A stretch of DNA of 64,000 nt, from NCBI RefSeq assembly GCF_900182595.1, contig NZ_FXTN01000011.1, positions 1 through 64,000 of the forward strand, read 5' to 3'. Positions 25,799 through 34,252 of the stretch are shown here, piece after piece. The position numbers and the translations under genes were made by a program. Under the pieces are notes generated by a model that was not told the origin of the DNA, did not search any database, and worked only from the letters and a program-made list of their open reading frames with translations. This DNA is from Pedobacter westerhofensis. GTDB lineage: Bacteria; Bacteroidota; Bacteroidia; Sphingobacteriales; Sphingobacteriaceae. Every line of letters begins with the position of its first letter. The first letter of the stretch is position 1.

Positions 25799-25806
25799 CA
25801 AAGCTA
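25799..25806 (-). promoter_or_regulatory. Candidate -7 box of the egt operon
   Basis: Minus-strand TAGCTTTG matches TAnnTTTG about 63 nt upstream of the EgtE-like start and overlaps the stop of the upstream AraC gene. A good -33 element is missing, so read-through from the copper genes remains possible. Confidence 0.35.
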
Positions 25807-26370
25807 GTTCAGCTGGTCAAGCGGTTTTCTGTCAGCGGAGGGCTGTATTTTGTATTTACTTGGCGGCATACCGGTAACAGCTTTGAACTGTGTAGACAGG
25901 TGCGCGCTGCTGCTGTAACCCATTTGCCAGGCAATCTCATTCAGGTTCAGTTCACCATATTCCAGTAATTCCTTCACCTTCTCTATCTTCTGGTGAATGA
26001 TATATTTCTCGATCGTTATCCCCTCGTTGTCAGAAAACAGCCTGCTGAGATAAACATAGTCTTTGTTCAGTTTTTGAGCGATCAGATTCATCAGGCTTTG
26101 CTGCATAGCACTAAGGTCAGAATAATGTACAATCTCTATCACCTGCGTTTTGATCTGCTCAATCAGCTGGTTCTTTTCTTTATCGATCAATTCAAAACCC
26201 AGCACCTGCAGCGCTTCAGAAACTTGCTTTAGTTTCAGCAGGTCAGGATCGGGTGATACCGTCACTTTGCCCAGGGAAATCGCTTCTACGTTTAGGCCCA
26301 GCTGATCCAGCTGTTGCTTTACCATCAGTATGCAGCGGTCGCACACCATATTTTTTATATACAGCGTCAT
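25804..26370 (-). CDS. AraC-family regulator with N-terminal CxxC HMA-like domain
   Basis: 188 residues. Residues 1-70 look like a small ferredoxin-like HMA domain: MTLYIKNMVCDRCILMVKQQ has the CxxC metal pair and LGFELIDK is the usual last strand. Residues about 85-175 are an AraC DNA-binding domain, with both HTHs (LNLNEIAWQMGYSSSAHLSTQFK and GMPPSKYK). It overlaps the copper chaperone gene by one base and follows copA, so it is likely to sense Cu(I) or a related metal directly. The fusion is short for an AraC protein, which usually has a larger sensor. Confidence 0.85.
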   Translation of the reverse strand: MTLYIKNMVCDRCILMVKQQLDQLGLNVEAISLGKVTVSPDPDLLKLKQVSEALQVLGFELIDKEKNQLIEQIKTQVIEIVHYSDLSAMQQSLMNLIAQKLNKDYVYLSRLFSDNEGITIEKYIIHQKIEKVKELLEYGELNLNEIAWQMGYSSSAHLSTQFKAVTGMPPSKYKIQPSADRKPLDQLN

Positions 26371-26582
26371 CAGATCAGTTCGGCCTGGTATCCGGCCTTC
26401 TTTAAGGTTTCGATCACTTCATCAGTTAAATTATCTCTTGTTCCCGTAACAGTAAGGATTTTCTCCGCAACATTTGTATCCACAGTCCATTTTTCAAGAC
26501 CGTCTACAGCATCCAGATGAGGAGTCACCGTTTCGATGCAGCCTCCGCATTTGATATTTGTTTTAAATTTTAATGTCTTCAT
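26370..26582 (-). CDS. copZ: Heavy-metal-associated domain copper chaperone
   Basis: 70 residues, one HMA domain with the metal-binding CGGC at about 12-15 (TNIKCGGCIETV) and the closing KKAGYQAELI. It would carry Cu(I) to the P-type ATPase. It overlaps the copA stop and the AraC start by one base each, so the three genes are one translationally coupled unit. Confidence 0.92.
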   Translation of the reverse strand: MKTLKFKTNIKCGGCIETVTPHLDAVDGLEKWTVDTNVAEKILTVTGTRDNLTDEVIETLKKAGYQAELI

Positions 26583-28825
26583 TATCTTATATTTTTGTTT
26601 AGCCTGATCAACTTTAACCTGAGACTATTGCCTACCACTGAAACAGAGCTGAGTGCCATGGCCGCTCCGGCGATCATAGGATTAAGCAAAAATCCATTTA
26701 CAGGGAATAATATTCCTGCTGCCAAAGGTATGCCAATCAGATTGTATATAAATGCCCAGAATAAATTCTGCCTGATCGTTCTCACCGTTTCGCGGGATAA
26801 TCTTAATGCTTCAGGAACCTTCCTCAGGTCAGAAGAGATCAGGGTCAGCTGTGCTACATCGATTGCAATATCAGAGCCTTTGCCCATCGCGATGGAAAGG
26901 TCTGCCTGGGCAAGGGCCTCACTGTCATTGATCCCGTCCCCGATCATCGCTACTACTTTACCCTGCTGCTGCAGATCTTTCACGAAATCAGCCTTTTCAG
27001 AGGGCGATAAGGCTGCCCTGTAATGATCTATTCCCAACTTCTTTGCTATAGCTGCGGCAGTGAACTGGTTATCTCCCGTTAGCATATAAACCACTATGTC
27101 CAGTTTCTGCAGCGACTGAAGGGCTTCTTTAGAGCCCTCTTTCAATTCATCCGCCACAGCCAATACAGCCAGTACTTCTTCGCTGTTGCCAAAATAGATT
27201 ACCGTCTTGGCTTTCTGCTCGTAATCATTTACCACTGCGGCAAGTTCATCAGGCAGTAAGATATTCCGGCGGGAAAGCATTTTATCGCTGCCGGCGAAAT
27301 AAGACTTGCTTTCAAAAACGCCTTCTACCCCTGCGCCCGTGATACTTGTAAAGGACCTGACCGCTGCCGGCCTGATATTTTGCAGTTGAATAAAGTTCAG
27401 CACCGCAACAGCCAGAGGGTGTTCAGAATCCTGTTCCAATGCGAGCAGGATTCCCAGAAAGAATTGCGCCTTATCCTGCCCCTGGGCAGCCCATTCCATA
27501 TGGTTTACTGTCGGACGCCCCTGTGTAAGGGTACCTGTTTTATCCAGCACCACAGCATTTACTTTGTAACCGCTTTCCAGTGCTTCAGCATCCTTAATCA
27601 GGATCCCGTTTTCTGCACCGATGCCCATTCCAACCATAATTGCTGTTGGGGTAGCCAGCCCCAGCGCACAGGGACAGGCAATAACAAGGACAGTTACCAT
27701 CGCCATCAGCCCCTGGCTCAGCTTGTATTCTCCGCCGAACAGGAGCCAGGCAGCCAGGGTAAGCAGGGCAATAAACAGCACTACCGGAACAAAAATACCG
27801 GCAATATGATCTACCAGTTTTTGTACCGGAGCCTTTGAGCCCTGTGCATCCTGCACTTGGCGGATGATCTGCGCCAGTAATGTATCGGCACCAACTTTCT
27901 CCGCATGAAATTTAAAACTGCCTTTCTGGTTGATTGTACCGGCAAACACAAAGCCGCCTGCCTCCTTTAAGATGGCAACCGGCTCACCGCTGATCATACT
28001 CTCATCCACATAAGAAGTACCGCTGAAGACCGTGCCGTCCACAGGGATTTTATCGCCCGGTTTCACCGCCAGCAGGTCGCCTTTCTGAACAGCAGAAATT
28101 TCAATTTCTTTTTCGCCCTCCGGCCCTGTCAGCATCACAGTTTTAGGCTGCAGGCCAATCAGTTTTTTTATAGCCGATGAAGTACTGGATTTTGCGCGTT
28201 CTTCCAGCAGTTTCCCAAGCATAATAAATACAATGACAACTGCAGCAGCCTCATAGTAAACATGCGGATGCATGCCCCTGCTGTGCCAGTATTGCTGAAA
28301 GAATGTATTAAATACGCTGAAAAGATATGAGATGCCTGTACTCAGCGCTACAAGGCTATCCATATTGGCCCTGTGATGACGGGCCTGCCTGAAAGCATTA
28401 ATGAAGAAATTATTTCCAAATACAAACAAAACCGGCGTTGTTAGAACCAGCATATAGTAGTTTGCATACGGAATATCCATAAAGAACATGCCGATAACAA
28501 TTACCGGCAATGTAAGTGCTGCTGCCAGAATAGTTCTTTTTTTAAGTGCTTTGTACTGGCTGGCCTGTACTTCGGCCTGTTTCCCTGTCGCATTTGCTGT
28601 ATCCAGGATCAGATCATAACCTGCTCCCTGTAATGCTTCCTTAAATTTTATGGGTATGATGAGGGCCGGATGAAATACCACCTTCACCTGTTGGGTAGCG
28701 TAATTCACTTCTGCAGTTTCTATGCCCGGCTGTGCGGCAAGAACAGATTGTACGCTTGAAGCACATCCTGCACAGGTCATGCCTAATACCGGTAAAGAAA
28801 CTGTTTGAAGATCTGAAGCTGACAT
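26582..28825 (-). CDS. copA: Copper-translocating P-type ATPase
   Basis: 747 residues. One N-terminal HMA domain (GMTCAGCASSV), eight membrane helices, the transport site CPCALGLATPT typical of Cu(I) pumps, phosphorylation loop DKTGTLTQG (Asp at about 427), HP motif (SEHPLAVAV) and hinge MIGDGINDSEALAQAD. It exports Cu(I) from the cytoplasm. It heads a coupled operon with the chaperone and AraC-HMA regulator; a -7 box lies just upstream. Confidence 0.96.
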   Translation of the reverse strand: MSASDLQTVSLPVLGMTCAGCASSVQSVLAAQPGIETAEVNYATQQVKVVFHPALIIPIKFKEALQGAGYDLILDTANATGKQAEVQASQYKALKKRTILAAALTLPVIVIGMFFMDIPYANYYMLVLTTPVLFVFGNNFFINAFRQARHHRANMDSLVALSTGISYLFSVFNTFFQQYWHSRGMHPHVYYEAAAVVIVFIMLGKLLEERAKSSTSSAIKKLIGLQPKTVMLTGPEGEKEIEISAVQKGDLLAVKPGDKIPVDGTVFSGTSYVDESMISGEPVAILKEAGGFVFAGTINQKGSFKFHAEKVGADTLLAQIIRQVQDAQGSKAPVQKLVDHIAGIFVPVVLFIALLTLAAWLLFGGEYKLSQGLMAMVTVLVIACPCALGLATPTAIMVGMGIGAENGILIKDAEALESGYKVNAVVLDKTGTLTQGRPTVNHMEWAAQGQDKAQFFLGILLALEQDSEHPLAVAVLNFIQLQNIRPAAVRSFTSITGAGVEGVFESKSYFAGSDKMLSRRNILLPDELAAVVNDYEQKAKTVIYFGNSEEVLAVLAVADELKEGSKEALQSLQKLDIVVYMLTGDNQFTAAAIAKKLGIDHYRAALSPSEKADFVKDLQQQGKVVAMIGDGINDSEALAQADLSIAMGKGSDIAIDVAQLTLISSDLRKVPEALRLSRETVRTIRQNLFWAFIYNLIGIPLAAGILFPVNGFLLNPMIAGAAMALSSVSVVGNSLRLKLIRLNKNIR

Positions 28826-28842
28826 CCTGTTATCCTGAACAA

Positions 28843-28850
28843 CAAAGATA
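28843..28850 (-). promoter_or_regulatory. Candidate -7 box of the copA operon
   Basis: Minus-strand TATCTTTG, an exact TAnnTTTG match, ends 18 nt before the copA ATG. A TTTG lies 13 bp upstream of it (28864-28867), too close for a standard -33, which may point to activator-dependent firing. Confidence 0.5.
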
Positions 28851-28963
28851 AGCCTCCGGCATGCAAATGATTTACACGCTATTGTTATAATTTTATATAA
28901 TCTGAAGAATAAATGACGGCGCCGGCAGCCTTGTTGAGAATGCCGGCTCCTGAATTGATGGGA

Positions 28964-29524
28964 TTAAAAATCCAGATTACCCTCTACAGAATCATCCATC
29001 GTTTTACCTGTTACTACAGATGCTGCCATCTTTGCAAATGCCACCATATCACCGTGTTTGTTGTCCCAGTAATACACATTGGTTGGTACCACTTTCAATA
29101 AACTGATATTAAAATCATCCTTTCCGCCCTGAAACCAAACTTTTAAAAGCGGTTTCCAGAGCTCATCGATTTTCTGCTGATCGGTACTGATTTCGGTGAT
29201 ACCGTAAATATTCAAAAATCCTGAATTTGTAGACTCCTGGAAAAAGAGGTGGGTAAATGGGTCAGACGCAATCTCAGTATTCTTGGTACTGTCTTTCATG
29301 CTCATAAACCACAGGTTACCGTCATCGTCTACATCCAATACGGCCATAGGTCTTACAGATAATGGTAATCCCGTTTTGATATTGGTACAGAAAAAGCACG
29401 TTTCTGCTTTGGTTGCAATATGCTTTAGTTTTTCGAGCGCCTCTTTTCCTTCTAAAGTTTTGATATGCTCGTCAGTAGGTTGCGTGTTATTAGAACTGTC
29501 ACGCGAGTTTTGAATGTTTTCCAT
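28964..29524 (-). CDS. Pyridoxamine 5'-phosphate oxidase-like general stress protein
   Basis: 186 residues from the ATG at 29524; a longer frame reaches 29578 but would read through a palindrome at 29549-29562. The split-barrel flavin-binding fold is seen in AETCFFCTNIKTGLPLSVRPMAV, then LWFMSMKDSTKNTEIASDP and LLKVVPTNVYYWD. It resembles the general stress protein 26 (COG3871) group, which binds FMN or FAD; the reaction is unknown. It is divergent from the small gene at 29675. Confidence 0.85.
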   Translation of the reverse strand: MENIQNSRDSSNNTQPTDEHIKTLEGKEALEKLKHIATKAETCFFCTNIKTGLPLSVRPMAVLDVDDDGNLWFMSMKDSTKNTEIASDPFTHLFFQESTNSGFLNIYGITEISTDQQKIDELWKPLLKVWFQGGKDDFNISLLKVVPTNVYYWDNKHGDMVAFAKMAASVVTGKTMDDSVEGNLDF

Positions 29525-29548
29525 AAGTTCATTGGTAGATGAATATGA

Positions 29549-29562
29549 TGAACACGTGTTCA
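29549..29562. promoter_or_regulatory. 14-bp palindrome upstream of the stress-protein gene
   Basis: TGAACACGTGTTCA is perfectly self-complementary and lies 25 bp upstream of the preferred start at 29524, in a divergent promoter region. It looks like an operator; the binding protein is unknown. Confidence 0.4.
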
Positions 29563-29602
29563 CAGAATTTGTTTCCACGATTACATAAAACTCTACATAT
29601 CA

Positions 29603-29616
29603 GGGACTAAAGTCCC
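29603..29616. promoter_or_regulatory. Second inverted repeat in the same divergent region
   Basis: GGGACT and AGTCCC separated by AA. It could be an operator or a small hairpin; nothing else identifies it. Confidence 0.3.
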
Positions 29617-29674
29617 CATTTACACTCACAATCTATTAATTCAAACAATAGCCCATAAATCCGGTTAAATCAAT

Positions 29675-29956
29675 ATGGACGTATTTAATATTAAAATAGG
29701 ATTTGGAGACAACGAATTAACGCTCACAGTTTTGCCAAATGAAGATGGACAGTATAAAATCATCTATTATGGCGGGGTCCTTGGAGCAATCCGCCTGGAG
29801 GCAGATAACGAAACCTGGGAAAAAGTCCCGGATGATGAGCTTGAAGCCGGCGACCTGCCTTTTTACAAACATGACCTTACAGCAGACAGGCTGGAGATTG
29901 TACTGGACGATCCTACTATAGGGAAAATCGGCGAAGAAATACATGCCCATTCATAG
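29675..29956 (+). CDS. Hypothetical acidic protein
   Basis: 93 residues, acidic, without signal peptide or membrane segment. It reads as mainly beta strands (FNIKIGFGDNELTLTVLP, then YKIIYYGGVLGAI) and ends HDLTADRLEIVLDDP and HAHS. It is a real-looking gene because its codon use is regular and a hairpin follows the stop. I do not recognise the family. Confidence 0.65.
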   Translation: MDVFNIKIGFGDNELTLTVLPNEDGQYKIIYYGGVLGAIRLEADNETWEKVPDDELEAGDLPFYKHDLTADRLEIVLDDPTIGKIGEEIHAHS

Positions 29957-29960
29957 AAAA

Positions 29961-29984
29961 CCCCTCTACCTACTGGTAAAGGGG
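29961..29984. terminator. Hairpin after the acidic hypothetical gene
   Basis: CCCCTcTACC pairs with GGTAaAGGGG around TACT. The T tract is on the minus-strand side, so it may serve either direction only weakly. Confidence 0.45.
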
Positions 29985-30160
29985 CTCAAAACACACACTA
30001 TTCTATTTAAATTACCGTAAAGTGCCTTTGAAGACACTTTACATATCATATTGTCACAAATATCTTACCACTAATTTCGATTTAGTGAGCTGATAAAATG
30101 AATGGCTGATAAAAAAAACAACACAACTGCTGATCAGCAGATCAGATAAATCCTGAGATG

Positions 30161-31042
30161 CTAAACTTCTGCCAGTAATTTTTGCTTATAATCTTCCAGT
30201 TTCGCCATTTCATCTTCAGGGAGCTCCGGGACTTTAAGGTTAAGATTATTAAATTTTTCTTCCAGGATCTGGCTGATCGCCAGTCGAGCAAACCATTTTT
30301 TGTCGGCCGGAATTATGTACCAGGGCGCCTGATCAGTAGAAGTTTCTGCAATTGCCTCTTCATAAGCCGACATGTAATCTTTCCATAACCCTCTTTCAGT
30401 GATATCTGCCGAAGAGAATTTCCAGTTTTTTGAAGGATCATTGATCCTGTCCAGAAAACGTTCTTTTTGCGTTTCTTCAGATACGTTCAGAAAAAACTTC
30501 AGTATAACTGTACCGTTCTCTGCCAAATGTTTTTCAAAATTACGGATACTTTCGTAGCGTGCTTTCCAGAAAGATTTATCTATTTTTTTAACTGTGTCGT
30601 AACCCGGGATCCGCTCACTGAGCACATATTCCGGATGAACTTTGCACACCAGTACATTCTCATAGTGCGAGCGGTTGTGGATACTTATTCTGCCTCTCTG
30701 GGGAAGGGCAAGGTAATGCCTCCATAAAAAATCATGCTCATATTCATTGGAAGTAGGTGTCTTAAAGCTAAATACCTGGCATCCCTGCGGATTAAGCCCA
30801 GACATCACATGCGAGATGGCGCTATCTTTCCCGGCTGCGTCCATTGCCTGAAAAATAATCAGCACAGAATGGGAATTTTCCGCATACAGTGTCTCCTGAT
30901 ACTTGCTTAGTTTTTCCTTGATAACTTCAAGCGTGGCCTTACCAACCTCTTTCTCTATATCGCCGGTGTAATTGGTACTGTAGTCCTTCAGTTTTATTTT
31001 CTGCCCTGATGGTGCCAAAAAGCGATTCTGATCTTTGCTCAT
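30161..31042 (-). CDS. ppk2: Polyphosphate kinase 2 family protein
   Basis: 293 residues. Walker A is QAMDAAGKDSAISHV (about 64-78), followed by the lid-side block RGRISIHNRSHYENVL and the basic RFLDRINDPSKNWKFS. This is the single-domain PPK2 family that moves phosphate between polyphosphate and nucleotides. Its length fits the class I/III-type short enzymes; whether it prefers ADP, AMP or both cannot be decided here. It is divergent from the PBP1A gene. Confidence 0.92.
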   Translation of the reverse strand: MSKDQNRFLAPSGQKIKLKDYSTNYTGDIEKEVGKATLEVIKEKLSKYQETLYAENSHSVLIIFQAMDAAGKDSAISHVMSGLNPQGCQVFSFKTPTSNEYEHDFLWRHYLALPQRGRISIHNRSHYENVLVCKVHPEYVLSERIPGYDTVKKIDKSFWKARYESIRNFEKHLAENGTVILKFFLNVSEETQKERFLDRINDPSKNWKFSSADITERGLWKDYMSAYEEAIAETSTDQAPWYIIPADKKWFARLAISQILEEKFNNLNLKVPELPEDEMAKLEDYKQKLLAEV

Positions 31043-31245
31043 TTATGATGTGTTTAAAAAACCATTTGTGTGGTAGTATTGTTTAATCTGTTCAAAAACA
31101 AGCAATTTTATAGCCTGCGGCCAGTGAAAGGCAACGTATTTTGGAATGGCTAAAATTTTAGTGATTTATTTGCGTTAATTTGCACATTGAGTCTTTAACA
31201 AGAATTTCATAAGAACTGTTTTACAAAATATTTTGACCCCAACAA

Positions 31246-33693
31246 ATGTTTAAAGAGATCCATAACAAATACATCCGATATTTATCCATATTTATCTACA
31301 GTATCATTATCTTCTTTTGCGCGCTGCAACTCAATTTCCTTTGGCTCTTTGGTTATTCTCCTTCTATTCACGACATCAAAATGCCTACCCTTCGCGTGGG
31401 GTCAGAATTGTATACTTCAGATGGTAAGCTCATCGGCAGATATTATAAAGAAAACCGCACCCCGGTTGATTTCAAGCAGATTTCCCCTAGTGTGATCAAT
31501 GCACTGGTAGCCACAGAAGATGTACGCTTTTATAAACATATCGGTATTGATTTCCGCTCCCTGCTGTCCAGCGGGCTCTCTACGGCAACAGGTGAGAAAC
31601 GTGGTGCAAGTACCATTACGCAGCAGCTGGCTAAAAACATGTACCGCACCCGTTATAATAAGTCGCAGGGATTTATTAAACATATCCCGGTTGTACGTAC
31701 CATAGTTTCGAAGCTGAAAGAATGGATGACTGCAGTAAAACTGGAATCCAACTATTCTAAAAATGATATCATCACCATGTATCTTAATACCGTATCCTTT
31801 GGGAACAATACCTATGGTATCAAAACTGCAGCAAGGATATACTTTGATAAACAAACAGATTCCTTAACGGTTCCGGAATCGGCTATGCTCATCGGCATGC
31901 TTAAAGGCACATCTACCTATAATCCCGTGCGCTATCCTGAAAGAGCTCTCGAAAGAAGGAACGTCTCTTTATCACAGATGAACAAATACGGCTATATCAG
32001 CAGTGAAGAACTTTCACGCTTTAAAAGCCTGCCGCTGGAACTTAAAGAAGGAAGAATTGATGAGGGGAGCGATGGCGATTCTTACCTCAGGGCAGCAGTG
32101 TCCAAGTATCTTGAAAAATGGTGCAGGGAAAATAAGTATGACCTGTATGAAGATGGATTAAAGATCTACACAACAATTGATTCCAAACTGCAAAAATATG
32201 CCGAAGAAGCGGTTGCAGAGCAGATGAAGATCATCCAGAAAAGATTTTATAATGTATGGGGCAACGAAGACCCATGGCAGGATTCAGAAAAACATAAAGT
32301 TGACTATCCCGGACGTGCAATGCATAACCTGCCTATTTATGCGATGCTTGAAAAGAAATTTGCCAATAAGCCTGATTCCATAGAGGCCTATTTCAATAAA
32401 AAGAAAAAAATGAAAATCTTCTCCTATAAGGGAGACAGGGATACGCTTTTCTCTACAATGGACTCCATCCGCTACTATGGAAAGATTATAAACACCGGGA
32501 TGATGACCCTGGATCCCTTTAGCGGCAAGATTAAAGTATGGGTTGGCGGAGTGGACCACAAATTCTTTAAATACGACCACGTTAACCAGGCCAAGAGACA
32601 GGCAGGGTCTACCTTTAAACCCTTTGCTTACCTGGCTGCTTTTGAAAGCGGTATGAGCCCATGTGATACCTTTGTAGACAAACCCGTAAAGATCAAATAC
32701 GAGGAGAACGGGAAAACAGAATACTGGGAGCCGAGAAATGCGGATTGGAACACCACATACAGGGAGATGTCGCTCCGTGCTGCCATGGGACGTTCTGTGA
32801 ATACCGTCACCGCCCAGGTAACCGAAAAGGTAGGCTGGGACAATGTAGTTAAATGGGCACATGAATGCGGTATAGACAGCCATCTGCAATCAGTCCCTTC
32901 TGTTAGTTTAGGGCCGAATGACGTGTCTGTGTACGAAATGGTGAGGGCTTACGGTACCTTTCTTAACAAAGGTGTAAGAACAGATCCGATCCTGGTAGAG
33001 AAAATTACTGATCAGGATAATAATGTGATTGAAGATTTTGTAGCCAAAACCAAGAGAGTGCTTTCTGAAGAGATCGCATGGCTGATGCTGTACATGTTCA
33101 GGGGCGGAATGGAAGAACCAGGCGGAACCTCACAGGCATTATGGGAATGGGACCTCTGGAAAAAGAACAATCAGATTGGTGGTAAAACAGGAACCTCCTC
33201 AGATTACGTAGATGCCTGGTATATGGGCATTACTAAAGACCTGGTAACAGGTGTTTGGGTGGGCTGTGATGAGCGCTCCGCGCATTTCAAAAATGGCGAG
33301 ACCGGTGAAGGATCTCATACTGCACTGCCTATCTTCGCCAAGTTTATGGAAAAAGTTTACCATGATCAAAGTACAGGTTATACTTACGGTCCTTTCCCTA
33401 AAGCTACCGTACCTATTACAAGAAGCATCAACTGCCCTACCCCTGTTTATGTTGCGGATACTACCACCACAGACAGCGTAGCTACCGATTCACTGAATGT
33501 AAGCCCGCCTGCAGAAGGTGAAGCCACCCAACAAAAACAGGAAGAAGTAAAACCTGAAGAAAAAAAGGCTCCTGAACCGGCGCCACAGCAATTGCCGCCT
33601 GTACCGCTCAGCCGTAAGGAAGAGCGCGAACTCAAAAAGAAACAACGGCAGGAAGAACGGGAAAGAAAGAAAAACGAAAAAAACGGAAATTAA
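31246..33693 (+). CDS. Penicillin-binding protein 1A (glycosyltransferase-transpeptidase)
   Basis: 815 residues. A membrane anchor at about 14-36 precedes the GT51 domain (TEDVRFYKHIGID with catalytic Glu, then STITQQLAKNMY) and a transpeptidase domain with SxxK in AGSTFKPF (about 455), SVN in GRSVNTVTAQ and KTG in GGKTGTSS (about 645). It polymerises and crosslinks peptidoglycan in the periplasm. The C-terminus (about 745-815) is a Pro/Glu-rich then Lys/Arg/Glu-rich tail of low complexity. A terminator follows. Confidence 0.96.
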   Translation: MFKEIHNKYIRYLSIFIYSIIIFFCALQLNFLWLFGYSPSIHDIKMPTLRVGSELYTSDGKLIGRYYKENRTPVDFKQISPSVINALVATEDVRFYKHIGIDFRSLLSSGLSTATGEKRGASTITQQLAKNMYRTRYNKSQGFIKHIPVVRTIVSKLKEWMTAVKLESNYSKNDIITMYLNTVSFGNNTYGIKTAARIYFDKQTDSLTVPESAMLIGMLKGTSTYNPVRYPERALERRNVSLSQMNKYGYISSEELSRFKSLPLELKEGRIDEGSDGDSYLRAAVSKYLEKWCRENKYDLYEDGLKIYTTIDSKLQKYAEEAVAEQMKIIQKRFYNVWGNEDPWQDSEKHKVDYPGRAMHNLPIYAMLEKKFANKPDSIEAYFNKKKKMKIFSYKGDRDTLFSTMDSIRYYGKIINTGMMTLDPFSGKIKVWVGGVDHKFFKYDHVNQAKRQAGSTFKPFAYLAAFESGMSPCDTFVDKPVKIKYEENGKTEYWEPRNADWNTTYREMSLRAAMGRSVNTVTAQVTEKVGWDNVVKWAHECGIDSHLQSVPSVSLGPNDVSVYEMVRAYGTFLNKGVRTDPILVEKITDQDNNVIEDFVAKTKRVLSEEIAWLMLYMFRGGMEEPGGTSQALWEWDLWKKNNQIGGKTGTSSDYVDAWYMGITKDLVTGVWVGCDERSAHFKNGETGEGSHTALPIFAKFMEKVYHDQSTGYTYGPFPKATVPITRSINCPTPVYVADTTTTDSVATDSLNVSPPAEGEATQQKQEEVKPEEKKAPEPAPQQLPPVPLSRKEERELKKKQRQEERERKKNEKNGN

Positions 33694-33701
33694 AAAAAGC
33701 T

Positions 33702-33737
33702 AAAGGCCAGCTGGAACTCAAAAACCAGCCGGCCTTT
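33702..33737 (+). terminator. Rho-independent terminator after the PBP1A gene
   Basis: AAAGGCC (33702-33708) with CTGG (33711-33714) pairs with CCAG (33725-33728) and GGCCTTT (33731-33737), followed by TTT. Confidence 0.8.
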
Positions 33738-33767
33738 TTTATTTAGGGTCCTCATTTTTAAAATCAT

Positions 33768-34118
33768 TTATGACATAATTGTCAATGGCATCTTTACCTG
33801 GGTAGGTATCGGCCTGTTCATGGTGATATGCTCAAAATCAAGACCTATGGTAAGGTCAATCCAGTCAGGGTTGCATGAACGTACCAAACGCTCTTTCTGC
33901 ATCCTGGTAAACCGGCTGATCAGTTTAAACCTGCTCAGTGCCTGGCTCTCAGTTTTGAACTCTTCAAAATAAACCAAACGGGTAAGCTGCTGTGCATGAT
34001 CAAAAAACAGGCTTGGCATCTGCTTATAAAAATCGAGCGTCTTAATTAAATCAGCGCTCATTCCAACGTGTAAACTGGCACGGTTCCTATCGGTTACGAT
34101 GTAGACAAATTTTTTCAT
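33768..34118 (-). CDS. GIY-YIG nuclease-like protein
   Basis: 116 residues. FVYIVTDRNRASLHVGMSADL at the N-terminus corresponds to the GIY-YIG block with VYI and HVG in place of GIY and YIG, and LTRLVYFEEF and KERLVR fit later family blocks. The central Arg and Glu of active enzymes are not clearly placed, so activity is uncertain. It is divergent from the XRE/S24 regulator, and the operator array between them may control both. Confidence 0.75.
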   Translation of the reverse strand: MKKFVYIVTDRNRASLHVGMSADLIKTLDFYKQMPSLFFDHAQQLTRLVYFEEFKTESQALSRFKLISRFTRMQKERLVRSCNPDWIDLTIGLDFEHITMNRPIPTQVKMPLTIMS

Positions 34119-34141
34119 TGCTTTCAGCTTAAATTATTACC

Positions 34142-34224
34142 ACTAATTAAATTAGTATATATATTTGCAGTACGAATAAATATTACTAACTTTATTGGTA
34201 CAATATTACTAACTATTTTAGTAA
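34142..34224. promoter_or_regulatory. Operator array upstream of the XRE/S24 regulator
   Basis: A 15-bp palindrome ACTAATTAAATTAGT (34142-34156) is followed by TTACTAA at 34183-34189 and 34206-34212 and its reverse TTAGTAA at 34218-34224. The 11-mer TATTACTAACT occurs at 34181 and 34204, 23 bp apart. A TATATTTG box at 34160-34167 lies among them. The layout resembles a self-regulated phage-type repressor control region. Confidence 0.55.
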
Positions 34225-34252
34225 AAACAAATTATTTCTAATCTTTTATTTT

